Below, piece after piece: positions 44,666 to 52,666 of a DNA stretch of 64,000 nt. The DNA comes from Opitutia bacterium UBA7876 (GTDB taxonomy: Bacteria > Verrucomicrobiota > Verrucomicrobiia > Opitutales > Seribacteraceae), in the NCBI GenBank assembly GCA_002500665.1, contig DLRY01000018.1, positions 5,929-69,928 on the forward strand, written 5' to 3'. The translations under genes and the position numbers were made by a program. The first letter of the stretch is position 1; every line of letters starts with the position of its first letter. The notes beneath the pieces are model-generated. The model saw only the letters and a program-made list of their open reading frames with translations, was not told where the DNA came from and ran no database searches.

Positions 44666-45130
44666 TCATTTTGTCTTTCTCGGAGGGCCGAGGATGGAGA
44701 TGCCGTTGGGCATGAAGGGGTGGTAAGTCTTGGATTTTTCGTTGTAGAGCAAGTAGACCTTGACCAAGTCGCCATTCGCGGGAACCGGTTGGTGGCCCTG
44801 GGGACCGGGCATGGCTGGAAATCGGATGGAGGGCTGCCATGCCTGTAAAGTCAATGGATCGCCTTTCTTGATCCCCTCGCCCTTGTCTACCATGGTCGTC
44901 TCCAGGGTGATCTCGAAAATTCGGTCCCGTGCGATGAGCAGACCGCGCTCGACCTTTGACTTTTGTGTTTTGGAGACTATGGCAACGACTTTGCCCTCAA
45001 CGACGTGCGTAGCCTCCTCCATCATTTGCTCGGGTGGGCGCGGCGCAACGGCGGCCGAGGCATTAAAGGCAATCCAAGCAAAGAGGCCGACGAATAAGAC
45101 TGCGGAATGAGGCCTAATGGAGGGTTTCAT
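44666..45130 (-). CDS. Small secreted protein of unknown function
   Basis: A 154-residue protein with a signal peptide (residues 1-27, cleaved near SAAVAP) and a single beta-rich domain. THVVEGKVVAIVSKTQ and RIFEITLETTMVDKGEGIKKGD resemble oligonucleotide-binding-like or calcium-site-free beta-barrels found in secreted proteins with an EGKV motif; GDLVKVYLLYN follows. The ATG at 45130 is chosen; a TTG 12 bases upstream overlaps the preceding stop. It follows the gene at 45139-45876 after 8 bases and is surely co-transcribed with it. The gap from 44516 to 44665 holds no gene. No function can be given. Confidence 0.65.
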   Translation of the reverse strand: MKPSIRPHSAVLFVGLFAWIAFNASAAVAPRPPEQMMEEATHVVEGKVVAIVSKTQKSKVERGLLIARDRIFEITLETTMVDKGEGIKKGDPLTLQAWQPSIRFPAMPGPQGHQPVPANGDLVKVYLLYNEKSKTYHPFMPNGISILGPPRKTK

Positions 45131-45138
45131 TTCTAGCC

Positions 45139-45876
45139 TCAAGGGATCGCCTGAAACATCTGCTTGATGTTCAGTTTGCCGCCAACGAACTCAACCTGCA
45201 GGTCAAAAAAACCGGATCCAGGTCCTCCCTTGTGTGGAAAACCTGCGGAAATTTCGTTGCCGCGCTTGCTGAACCGGTTGGGCTTGCTCCAGTCGACCTG
45301 GTCCAAGAGCTTATCGTTGATCCTTGGCCCAGGGTCGTAGGTAAACTTACCTTCCAGAAAAAGTCCGAGCATGGCTTCGCATTCCTTGATCTCGATGTCA
45401 CGGATCGAACCGCAAAGGTAATCCGTTTCACCTACACGAAGAATGACCTTTTTCCTTTCATATGCCTTGCCGGCCCAGAATTCGCCCATTTGGGAATCGC
45501 CTTTGCGCGGACCTGCGCCCGGATGGTACCATGGCTTGAAATTTACGTTCAGGACCTTGTAGGAAACTTCCCGGCCATTTACTTCCTTGGCGCCATCCAC
45601 CCGAATGCCGCGGGCCGCGCTGGGATGGAAATGGATGGTCGAGATTCTGGCGACTTTCGCGACGCCCTGCTTCTTGGCCAAGGCGATTACGATCTTTTCC
45701 TGGGCTTCGGTCAATTTTCCCGCCCGATAGTCCCGCTCTATCCCTCCAGGTTTTGTGATGCGGGAGAGGTTTCCCTTTGTCGTTTCGGTTACGCCGGGTG
45801 GTGGTGGGATCGCCTTCGAAGGTTGGACTAAAGACAGGCAAAGAGAGAGAAGGGCGAGGTAAGGGCGCTTGATCAT
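45139..45876 (-). CDS. Secreted protein of unknown function
   Basis: A 245-residue protein with a signal peptide (residues 1-23, ending PSKA). The region VARISTIHFHPSAARGIRV and the mid-protein NVNFKPWYHPGAGPRKG contain several His residues, and DYLCGSIRDIEIKECEA contains two cysteines. The C-terminus is beta-rich (GFFDLQVEFVGGKLNIK). No known family is recognised. It overlaps the preceding small gene by four bases (ATGA) and is followed at 8 bases by another secreted protein gene, so these form a tight operon of small secreted proteins. Confidence 0.65.
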   Translation of the reverse strand: MIKRPYLALLSLCLSLVQPSKAIPPPPGVTETTKGNLSRITKPGGIERDYRAGKLTEAQEKIVIALAKKQGVAKVARISTIHFHPSAARGIRVDGAKEVNGREVSYKVLNVNFKPWYHPGAGPRKGDSQMGEFWAGKAYERKKVILRVGETDYLCGSIRDIEIKECEAMLGLFLEGKFTYDPGPRINDKLLDQVDWSKPNRFSKRGNEISAGFPHKGGPGSGFFDLQVEFVGGKLNIKQMFQAIP

Positions 45877-46283
45877 GGGGAATTGGGTTTCTTGGGTTTC
45901 ATGTCGTGACCGTATGCCCGGTCAATATGAATGCGAACGCCATTGAGGTAAACCTTGATTTCATCTTTACCGGAAATGGATACCATAAAGTCCCCGTTTA
46001 TTTCTTCGGGATGATCGAGGCTGAAACGGAACTGATACTTGCCGTCCAGCCGGACCTTGCAGGTTTGGATTCTTGTTGCGGGCACCGCAATCCATGGCGG
46101 ATACATTCGACCCTAATAGTCTTTGTTCCCATTGAGTCCCTTGAGCAAGATAAAGGACTGTTCGGCAAATGCATCCTCAACGTAAATCTGTTTTCCAATC
46201 AAGAAATCGATGGTGGGCCGATCGTCGCCATGGACCCATGCACTAACGAAGAAAAAGACGATTACAATAGGTCGCGCTTTCAT
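45873..46283 (-). pseudogene. Small secreted protein gene interrupted by an in-frame TAG
   Basis: An ATG at 46283 opens a signal peptide (MKARPIVIVFFFVSAWVHG) and a frame that meets TAG at 46115-46113 after LLKGLNGNKDY. The same frame resumes at once (GR, then MYPPWIAVPATRIQ) and runs to a TGA at 45873 that overlaps the next gene by four bases. The second part, with KYQFRFSLDHPEEINGDF and EIKVYLNGVRIHID, has no signal peptide of its own, so the natural reading is one 136-codon gene with a nonsense mutation. Alternatives are a sequencing error, or two genes with the second starting at the ATG at 46106. The start is 7 bases after the upstream lipoprotein stop. Confidence 0.6.
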
Positions 46284-46290
46284 GTAGGTT

Positions 46291-46899
46291 TTAGAAAGCC
46301 TTCCAACCTCCGCCCATGAGCAGTAATTGGGCTTGGGGGGCGTGCGGGTTTCCTTTGCGGATTTTGAGGGAGAGCAGGTAGGGTTTGTCTTTCTTGGGAG
46401 TGAACATCGTCTTGTGGGTATAAAGATCACTCTGGGGAGCTCCGACCGACCCCGACCAGCCCCAGTTTTTTAACGGAGCTTTTTCCGAAAATACTTTCGT
46501 ACCGTTCTCATCTTCGAGTGACATTTCAACCACGGAATCTGCCGCCCCGAAGTTCTTTGGCTTTCCCAGAATCGGAAGAGGATGATCGACCCGCAGGTAG
46601 CAAACGAATTTGACTTCAGGCAGTCCCTTGAGTTGATGGACTTGCGTGGCGTCCTTCTTTAAGTCGATTGCTCCAAGATCGAGAACAAAGCGGAGAATTC
46701 CCGCCTTTCTTCCATAATCCGTAAAGTTACCATCCCCGGTGTAGTTTAGGTCCGGGTACTTGCGGTCCGTACCGAAACGGGAGACCTCGTCATTCGGTAT
46801 AAACTGCTTGATCGTCTGGCAACCGCAAAGCAGAAAGAACAGAGCAGTTGCTGCGGTTAACAAGGAGATTTTTTCAGAAGGGAAGAGTGTTTTTTTCAT
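46291..46899 (-). CDS. Lipoprotein of unknown function
   Basis: A 202-residue lipoprotein started at the ATG at 46899, giving a signal with lipobox FFLLCGC. The mature part is beta-rich, with ILRFVLDLGAIDL, KFVCYLRVDHPLPILGKPKN, SVVEMSLEDENGTKVF and YLLSLKIRKGNPHAPQ, suggesting an immunoglobulin-like or C2-like sandwich. No family is recognised. It is followed after 7 bases by the interrupted gene and preceded by 68 bases from the small lipoprotein at 46968-47222. It is probably part of the envelope operon running down from the VIT/vWA protein. Confidence 0.7.
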   Translation of the reverse strand: MKKTLFPSEKISLLTAATALFFLLCGCQTIKQFIPNDEVSRFGTDRKYPDLNYTGDGNFTDYGRKAGILRFVLDLGAIDLKKDATQVHQLKGLPEVKFVCYLRVDHPLPILGKPKNFGAADSVVEMSLEDENGTKVFSEKAPLKNWGWSGSVGAPQSDLYTHKTMFTPKKDKPYLLSLKIRKGNPHAPQAQLLLMGGGWKAF

Positions 46900-46967
46900 G
46901 GAGAATCTTATAGCAAGAAGAGGAGCGGGAGTTGTTCGAACCAAGTAAAAGACTTGTCAAAGAAACG

Positions 46968-47222
46968 TCATGGACGAGAGGAGCGGAAAAATTCTTCCTC
47001 GAAAACCTCTGCCTTGGCTCGTCTGCGTGCCTCTGCCCGGTCCTTGGTTCCGCCAATTTCGAGGATTCTGTCGGTTTTCCAATCTACTGACCTGCGTCGC
47101 TCCTTTTCTTCCTTAAAGGAATCGCTGTTTGAAAAACTCCAACCCTTGGAGCTGGAATAACTGCACGAACAGAGGATCAAGGGAAAGAGGCAGGCCAGCA
47201 AAAACAAATTCAATTTATTCAT
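46968..47222 (-). CDS. Small lipoprotein with charged tail
   Basis: An 84-residue lipoprotein: signal with lipobox LFPLILCSC, then a Ser-rich linker and a highly charged C-terminal half (EEKERRRSVDW, KDRAEARRRAKAEVFEEEF) likely to form a helix. Its ATG follows the VIT/vWA stop by 4 bases, so it is certainly co-transcribed and perhaps translationally coupled. No family is recognised; small lipoproteins next to large vWA proteins may help to anchor or assemble them. Confidence 0.65.
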   Translation of the reverse strand: MNKLNLFLLACLFPLILCSCSYSSSKGWSFSNSDSFKEEKERRRSVDWKTDRILEIGGTKDRAEARRRAKAEVFEEEFFRSSRP

Positions 47223-47226
47223 TTTA

Positions 47227-50200
47227 CTACTTTTCCTTGCTGACTGCTTGTTGCTTGTCCTTTTTGCCGGGGATCACGAATTCGCCCACCTTGATCACTT
47301 CCTTGGAGCCTTGCAAGCGCAAGGTGACGGCCTCAGTCTTAGCGAAAGGCTTGCCGAATTCGGTGGTCATTTCCAGTTGAACGGTGGTGGCCCCCGCAAT
47401 GATTTGCTGACGGTTACCGTAGTAGTTGACCTGGACTAGGTATTTGCCGGGCTGAGCCCGCTTGAGAAGAAATTCCTCCGGCCCATAGCCACCGGTGTAG
47501 TCCGGTGATATGCGTCCTCCGATCTTGGTATTACGGTGCCGGTAAAAGCACTTTTCACCGTTCGGGTCGGTTACCCAAAGGTCCATGTCGGTGTTGTCCG
47601 CATCCCAGGTCAGGATGACCCGGACGTCGACGGGAAGGTTCTTGAGCAAACGTTTGTCGAGGTTGCCCGATGCAAGCTCTTTGCCACAGGTTGCGATGAT
47701 GGCGTTCATCTCGTTAAGCGCTGTCAGTTCGATCTCAGGGAAGCGACCGTTCCATTTGCCTTCCACGACTTGGCGGAGCAGGTCGACGGCACGCTGGTGC
47801 TGCTTGTCGGCGGCGAGGGCGAGAGCGAGGTCGCGATAGGACTGAGGTTCTTCTTCGCGCATCTTAAGCACTTCCTCGAACACGGCGACTGCGAGCTTGG
47901 GCCGCCCGATCTGCATGAGTCGGTAGCCGAGGATGCGGAGCAACTGCGGATTCTCCAGTTCCATCTCGGCCACATTGGACAGGATGCGCAGGGCGAGAAG
48001 GGGTTGTTTCTTTTCCAAAAAGAAATCTGACACGTCGAGGAAGAAGGCGGAACTGCCTTCGTTTTCCTTGCGCTCGGTCAGGTAGATGGAATACCACTCG
48101 CCTTCCTTGGCTTTCTTGAGCTTGGCCAGGTAAGGGGTCTTGGGGTTCCACTTCTTTAGCTTGATGCCGCCCGCAGGCGTGGCGCTTTCCGCTAGTCGCT
48201 TTCCATTCAATGTGCTTGTGTTTAGCCGTTCAGACCGAATCTGGTTCAGGGAATTGCCCACCAAATTAAGGGCGTCCAACTGTACGTCCCGCCTTAACGA
48301 TGAAAGTTCTATCTCGGCGTTTGCATTTTCGCCCGCAGCATCAACAATACCCGAAGTTCGGTCTTCCACCATACGAGACTCTTCAAAAGCCCCTTCAAGT
48401 TCGGCAGTTGCCTGCGGTGCCGCCTGCAGAGCCGAGGATCCGGGTCTACTTCGCAAAACTCCCAGGTTACTTGGTTTGGGTTTGCCGGGACCGAACTTGA
48501 AGGTCTCGTTCCACCAAGCGACTCTTTGCTCGAATTTTTTGATTACGCCGGCGATCCGTTCCTCACGGCTTTTTTCCTTTTCCTTTTGCTGTTGTTCGAT
48601 CTTGGCTAAGTATTGTTGGCGCAGGTCGGCCTCGGGGGGAATGATGCGGTGGGCCACGTAATCCTCCAAGCGGTCGAGCACGATGAGCGAAGTGTTGCGG
48701 GTGACGATGGAGTGCTCCTTTCCCAATTCGGTGATTTCATCCTCATGCTTGTTCGGACGAAGCTCGAGCTCGGCGATTTTCTTCTGGGCCCAGATTCTCC
48801 GGGCAAGACCGCTGTCCGAGGCATGGGCCTTGCGGTCGAGGGCGATCTTCTCGGTGTGGATAACTTTTCCCCCCGAACCGAATTCCAAAGTGATGGAAGC
48901 GTTCTTGCCCTTGAGCATGCCGGCCAAAGAGAAAGAACCATCGACTGGTACGGCGGTTCGCGGATAGGTCTCGCTGACGCCTTCACCGGTTTGCTTGATA
49001 CCGAGGAAGGAATACGGAACCGAGGAAAGCTTGGCCAAAGCTTGCTCATTGGTCAGCTTGGCGAGGTTCAAGTAAGAGCCTGCGGTGGCTTGGGAAAGGT
49101 GGCGCAAGTAGGCGTGTTCCGCTACGGGGGAGGAATTCAAGGTGTAAATTGGGGGTTTGCCGTGAACCAGCTCGGACTGACCGAAATTGGATACCCCGTC
49201 GGTGGAGAGGATGAACTCGTCGCAGGCATATTTCGTCAGGTCGACGACTCCGAGCTGAGTTGCGCCGTCATTGGGCAGTTCCCGCAGAAGCTTGGCCAGT
49301 TTCTTCCAGTCCCCCTTTGGGATGCTGAATTCGCGGTGCTTCTCAAGTTCATTGCGGAAAACCACCAAGGTGACCGTAAGGTTTCCGATTTTTGAGAAGT
49401 ATTCTTCGAGAACGGCGAGCTCCTTTTCCAGGTTGCGGTTACGGGCCGAGGCGGAGGCGTCCCAAATCAGGCCGATCTTTTGGGGCAAGGTCTTGGGCTT
49501 GCGAATGACTTTGGGGTTCATGCTCAGGTAAAAGTAGGTCTTTTCTCCCTCTTGCTCGATGAAGATGCGCTGCCTGTCACCTTGCTTGGGAAGCAGGAAG
49601 GCGAGGCTTTGGTTGGGCAGGTAGTTTTCCCGCTTGGTCTCGGCGAGAAAGGATTCGTTCCATTTCTCGAAGCGCAGGTTGGCAAGCTCGTTGGATCCGA
49701 GATCGGGAGCAACCTCCTGCTTGAACACTTCGGCCCGGAGGTGAAATCGGTCGACCATAGCCTTGAAGTGAAGGGGTAGGGAGTAGAGAAAGCCTTTGCC
49801 CGCATCCTTGAGCTCCTGCTCGTAGGCGATGACGATCTTCTTGTCGCCCTTTGCGGGGATTGGGTAGACGCGCGCCTTGAAGACGTTTCCCTTGGTCCAT
49901 TCGAGCAATCCGGGATCGATCCCTTGGCGGACGATGCTCTCGAAAACCTGCCGACCCTTGGCCTTTTCCACCACCACGCCCTCGCGGAGCTTGCCGTTTA
50001 CGGTCATGGAAAAGCGGGAAACGGTCTGTCCTTCTCCAAGAGGGAAATTGAGCCGGCCCTCGAGGACGCGGTTGAGGTCGTTGTGAAAGTTCATCGTCAT
50101 GGTGGTGACCGCGAGGTTGGCCACCACCTTCACGTCTATCGTCAGTTCGTCCATGCGAAGAGGAACGTACTCGTCCGCTCCTCCTCCCTTGACGGCTTTG

Positions 50201-50544
50201 AGCATTACCTTGGTCCCCTTGGGAATTGTTTTCAAGCTGCGGTGTCCGGGCACGGGCTTGGCCAGGCTGCCTTTTCCCTTTTCTTCCGTTACCTGGATGC
50301 GGGTGAAATCGCGCTTGTTCACCAGAACGGCATAAACCGCTCCTTCCTCAAGCCCTCCTTCACTGGTCGGCTTGAAGGAAACCGTCCCGTCGTCCATTAC
50401 GCGGGTAATCTCAAATTCGATCAGGGTGACGTCCGAGCCCTTGATCAGAATTGTCGGGAAGCGGGCGTCCTGAGCGTTGGCAAACGCGGTGCAGAGAGAA
50501 AAAATCACAGTGCGGAGGAGAAGACGGAAGAGCTTGATCATCAT
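47227..50544 (-). CDS. VIT-vWA-DUF2135 secreted protein
   Basis: A 1105-residue secreted protein; the ATG at 50544 (followed by a second Met) starts the signal peptide (IKLFRLLLRTVIFSLCTAF). A VIT domain spans roughly residues 125-270 (MTMNFHNDLNRVLEGRLNFP, KGRQVFESIVRQGIDPGLLE). It is followed by a vWA domain with a MIDAS-like DASAS near residue 360. A Gly/Ala/Ser-rich middle section and helical repeats (about 850-950) precede a DUF2135 domain near 970-1090 with ILTWDADNTDMDLWVTDP. Such proteins are common in Verrucomicrobiota and are suspected of adhesion or protein interaction; the role is unproved. The 144 bases upstream to the divergent YiiX-like gene contain the promoters. Confidence 0.9.
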   Translation of the reverse strand: MMIKLFRLLLRTVIFSLCTAFANAQDARFPTILIKGSDVTLIEFEITRVMDDGTVSFKPTSEGGLEEGAVYAVLVNKRDFTRIQVTEEKGKGSLAKPVPGHRSLKTIPKGTKVMLKAVKGGGADEYVPLRMDELTIDVKVVANLAVTTMTMNFHNDLNRVLEGRLNFPLGEGQTVSRFSMTVNGKLREGVVVEKAKGRQVFESIVRQGIDPGLLEWTKGNVFKARVYPIPAKGDKKIVIAYEQELKDAGKGFLYSLPLHFKAMVDRFHLRAEVFKQEVAPDLGSNELANLRFEKWNESFLAETKRENYLPNQSLAFLLPKQGDRQRIFIEQEGEKTYFYLSMNPKVIRKPKTLPQKIGLIWDASASARNRNLEKELAVLEEYFSKIGNLTVTLVVFRNELEKHREFSIPKGDWKKLAKLLRELPNDGATQLGVVDLTKYACDEFILSTDGVSNFGQSELVHGKPPIYTLNSSPVAEHAYLRHLSQATAGSYLNLAKLTNEQALAKLSSVPYSFLGIKQTGEGVSETYPRTAVPVDGSFSLAGMLKGKNASITLEFGSGGKVIHTEKIALDRKAHASDSGLARRIWAQKKIAELELRPNKHEDEITELGKEHSIVTRNTSLIVLDRLEDYVAHRIIPPEADLRQQYLAKIEQQQKEKEKSREERIAGVIKKFEQRVAWWNETFKFGPGKPKPSNLGVLRSRPGSSALQAAPQATAELEGAFEESRMVEDRTSGIVDAAGENANAEIELSSLRRDVQLDALNLVGNSLNQIRSERLNTSTLNGKRLAESATPAGGIKLKKWNPKTPYLAKLKKAKEGEWYSIYLTERKENEGSSAFFLDVSDFFLEKKQPLLALRILSNVAEMELENPQLLRILGYRLMQIGRPKLAVAVFEEVLKMREEEPQSYRDLALALAADKQHQRAVDLLRQVVEGKWNGRFPEIELTALNEMNAIIATCGKELASGNLDKRLLKNLPVDVRVILTWDADNTDMDLWVTDPNGEKCFYRHRNTKIGGRISPDYTGGYGPEEFLLKRAQPGKYLVQVNYYGNRQQIIAGATTVQLEMTTEFGKPFAKTEAVTLRLQGSKEVIKVGEFVIPGKKDKQQAVSKEK

Positions 50545-50688
50545 TTTCGACGTTTCTTGGATTGAATCACCGCTCCTTAGACGCTCGAAACCGGGTTTCA
50601 TTAGAAATTTTTTAGGTTTGGAAGAAAAAGTCTTGATTTCTCGTGAAGGATTTGACCCGGGTTCTCTTTTGAAGCTATCTTCGCTTTC

Positions 50689-51297
50689 TTGAAAAACCTT
50701 CTCTTTGTTTTATCCCTTATCCCTCTTGTTTTTGCTTTTGGAGCTTACGAGCCCAAGGAGGGCGACCTTTATTTTCAGTCCTTGCCTCGAAACGCGGTGG
50801 TTAATGCAATCGAGGGGGCTTCGGAGTCTCCCTACTCGCATTGCGGAATTCTCGTTCGGAAGGGCGACCGATGGTTCGTACTCGAAGCAATCGGACCGGT
50901 TAGGGAAACCCCTTTGGCGAAATGGATCAATCAATCCCGTGACAGGCATTACGACGTATTCCGCCTAGGAGCAAAGCATGCGAGGCATATTCCCAACTTT
51001 ATTAAGGCGGCGAGGAAGTACATGGGCAGACCCTATGACATCCGTTACCGGATGGATGATGAGAAAATTTATTGTTCGGAACTGATTTTCAAGGGCTATC
51101 GGGACGCAACCGGCGAGCAATTGGGGAAACTGGTCAAGTTCGGTGATTTGAAGTGGGTCCGGCACACACCCGTCATACTTGCCATCGAGGGAAGCATACC
51201 GCTCAACCGTATCATGATCACCCCGAGGCACTTGTCCGAAGCCAATCAGTTGGAAAAGGTTTTCTCTTCCAAGGAGAAGATCCGCAAGAAGCGTTAG
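50689..51297 (+). CDS. YiiX-like permuted papain-fold hydrolase
   Basis: A 202-residue secreted protein closely resembling E. coli YiiX in length and motif order: signal peptide, then YEPKEGDLYFQ, SPYSHCGILV with the active-site His, FVLEAIGPVRETPLAKWI, GRPYDIRYRMDDEKIYCSEL with the catalytic Cys, and NRIMITPRHL. The family is a permuted NlpC/P60-type hydrolase that may act on lipids or cell wall. The only reasonable start is a TTG at 50689, because the signal peptide begins there and no ATG is available in frame. It converges with avtA and overlaps it by four bases at the stops. Confidence 0.85.
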   Translation: MKNLLFVLSLIPLVFAFGAYEPKEGDLYFQSLPRNAVVNAIEGASESPYSHCGILVRKGDRWFVLEAIGPVRETPLAKWINQSRDRHYDVFRLGAKHARHIPNFIKAARKYMGRPYDIRYRMDDEKIYCSELIFKGYRDATGEQLGKLVKFGDLKWVRHTPVILAIEGSIPLNRIMITPRHLSEANQLEKVFSSKEKIRKKR

Positions 51298-52550
51298 GAT
51301 TGGGAATGGATTTCCCTGATCTCGCTTGCGATCAGGGACAGGCCTTTTTCCACCACCTCGTCGTCCTGAGCGTAGGTTACCCGGATGCATTCGTCCTTGT
51401 GAGCCCAATCCTCGTCTAGACCGGGAAAGAAATAGTGACCGGATACCACGAGCACACCCTTTTGCTTGAGGCGCTCGTAGAGTTCCCTCGTGCTTATGGG
51501 CAAGCCCTCGAACCAAAGCCAGAGGAAAAGGGCGCCCTCGGGCTTGTGAATGGCGAAAGGGAGGCCTTCCATCTCGCGCTGCAACTGGGCCACCGCCCGG
51601 TTGGCCTTTTCCTCATAGAAGGGCCGCACGACTTCCCGGCTGATACGGGTAATCTCTCCAGTCTTGACCATGTCGAGGGCAAGGGCGGGACCCATGCCGC
51701 CGGGGGCAAGGCTGAAGACGGAAGTCATCTTGGAGACGATCCGGATGGTTTCCTCGCAGGCGATCACGATGCCCGTGCGCAGACCGGGCAGGCCGAGCTT
51801 GGAGAGGCTCATACAAACGACGACGTCCTCGTCCCAGACCGGTTGGACGTCCTCGTAGATAATGTTGGGGAAGGGGGTTCCGTAGGCGTTGTCGATAATC
51901 AGGGGTATTCCTTTGTCCTTGGCGAGCACGCGAAGCCTCTCGACTTCCTCATTGGTGACGACGTTACCGGTCGGGTTGGTCGGGCGGGAGAAGCAGACGG
52001 CCCCCGTTTCCTCATTCAGTTCCAAATTGTCGAAATCGATCTGATACTTGAAGAGGTTGTTTTCCAATCGGGCGATCCCGGGACGATTGGCCCGGAAGAA
52101 GTTCCTTTCCAGCCCGACTTCGGAATAGCCGATGTATTCGGGGGCGAGCGGGAGAAGGATTTGCTTGCGCCGGGTTTTTCCGAACCGGCCGGCAAAGAGG
52201 TTGAACAGATAAAAGAAACTGTTCTGGCTTCCGTTGGTGAGGGCGAAGTTCTCGGGTCCGACCTTCCATCCGAATTCCGAGCGGAAAAGTTCGACCAAAG
52301 ACTCGATGAAGAGCTTGGCTCCTTGCGGAGTATCGTAGTTTCCGATCACCCGTTCGAATTCGCCCGGTTGGGCGAGCATGTCTTCCATGCGTTTGCGGAA
52401 CAAGGCCTGCACTGGAGGGACGTGACTGGGGTTGCCTCCCCCAAGCATGAGGGGAGCGGGATCGGCGACAAGGGCATTGCCCAGGTCATCCATCAATTCC
52501 CCGATGCCGATCCTGGCGGCAAAGCGTTTCCCAAAGTCAGAGTGTTCCAT
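51294..52550 (-). CDS. avtA: Valine-pyruvate aminotransferase
   Basis: A 418-residue PLP-dependent class I/II aminotransferase highly similar along its whole length to E. coli AvtA: LMLGGGNPSHVP, ALTNGSQNSFFYLFNLFAGRF, PLAPEYIGYSEVGLE, SRPTNPTGNVVTNEE, NAYGTPFPNII, the PLP-Lys segment CMSLSKLGLPGLRTGIV, LAPGGMGPA and GALFLWLWFEGLPI. The enzyme makes alanine and ketoisovalerate from valine and pyruvate in the cytoplasm, linking alanine and branched-chain amino acid metabolism. It is a housekeeping gene in an otherwise envelope-oriented region and overlaps the YiiX-like stop by four bases. An intact active site makes activity very likely. Confidence 0.95.
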   Translation of the reverse strand: MEHSDFGKRFAARIGIGELMDDLGNALVADPAPLMLGGGNPSHVPPVQALFRKRMEDMLAQPGEFERVIGNYDTPQGAKLFIESLVELFRSEFGWKVGPENFALTNGSQNSFFYLFNLFAGRFGKTRRKQILLPLAPEYIGYSEVGLERNFFRANRPGIARLENNLFKYQIDFDNLELNEETGAVCFSRPTNPTGNVVTNEEVERLRVLAKDKGIPLIIDNAYGTPFPNIIYEDVQPVWDEDVVVCMSLSKLGLPGLRTGIVIACEETIRIVSKMTSVFSLAPGGMGPALALDMVKTGEITRISREVVRPFYEEKANRAVAQLQREMEGLPFAIHKPEGALFLWLWFEGLPISTRELYERLKQKGVLVVSGHYFFPGLDEDWAHKDECIRVTYAQDDEVVEKGLSLIASEIREIHSQS

Positions 52551-52666
52551 GGTTCAGTTTAAAGAGTGAAAGGCTCTTAGGCATAGAACCAAAGGCTGGG
52601 GCAAGCGAAACAATTTTGATTGTCGAAGAGTTCGGATCAAAACTTCAGGAAGAGGACCCGGAAAGG

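Noticed and set aside
51435..52562. Long open frame of about 375 codons on the plus strand opposite avtA
   Set aside because: It lies fully antisense to a near-certain aminotransferase gene, has no signal peptide, domain or ribosome binding site, and its composition mirrors the codon bias of avtA.
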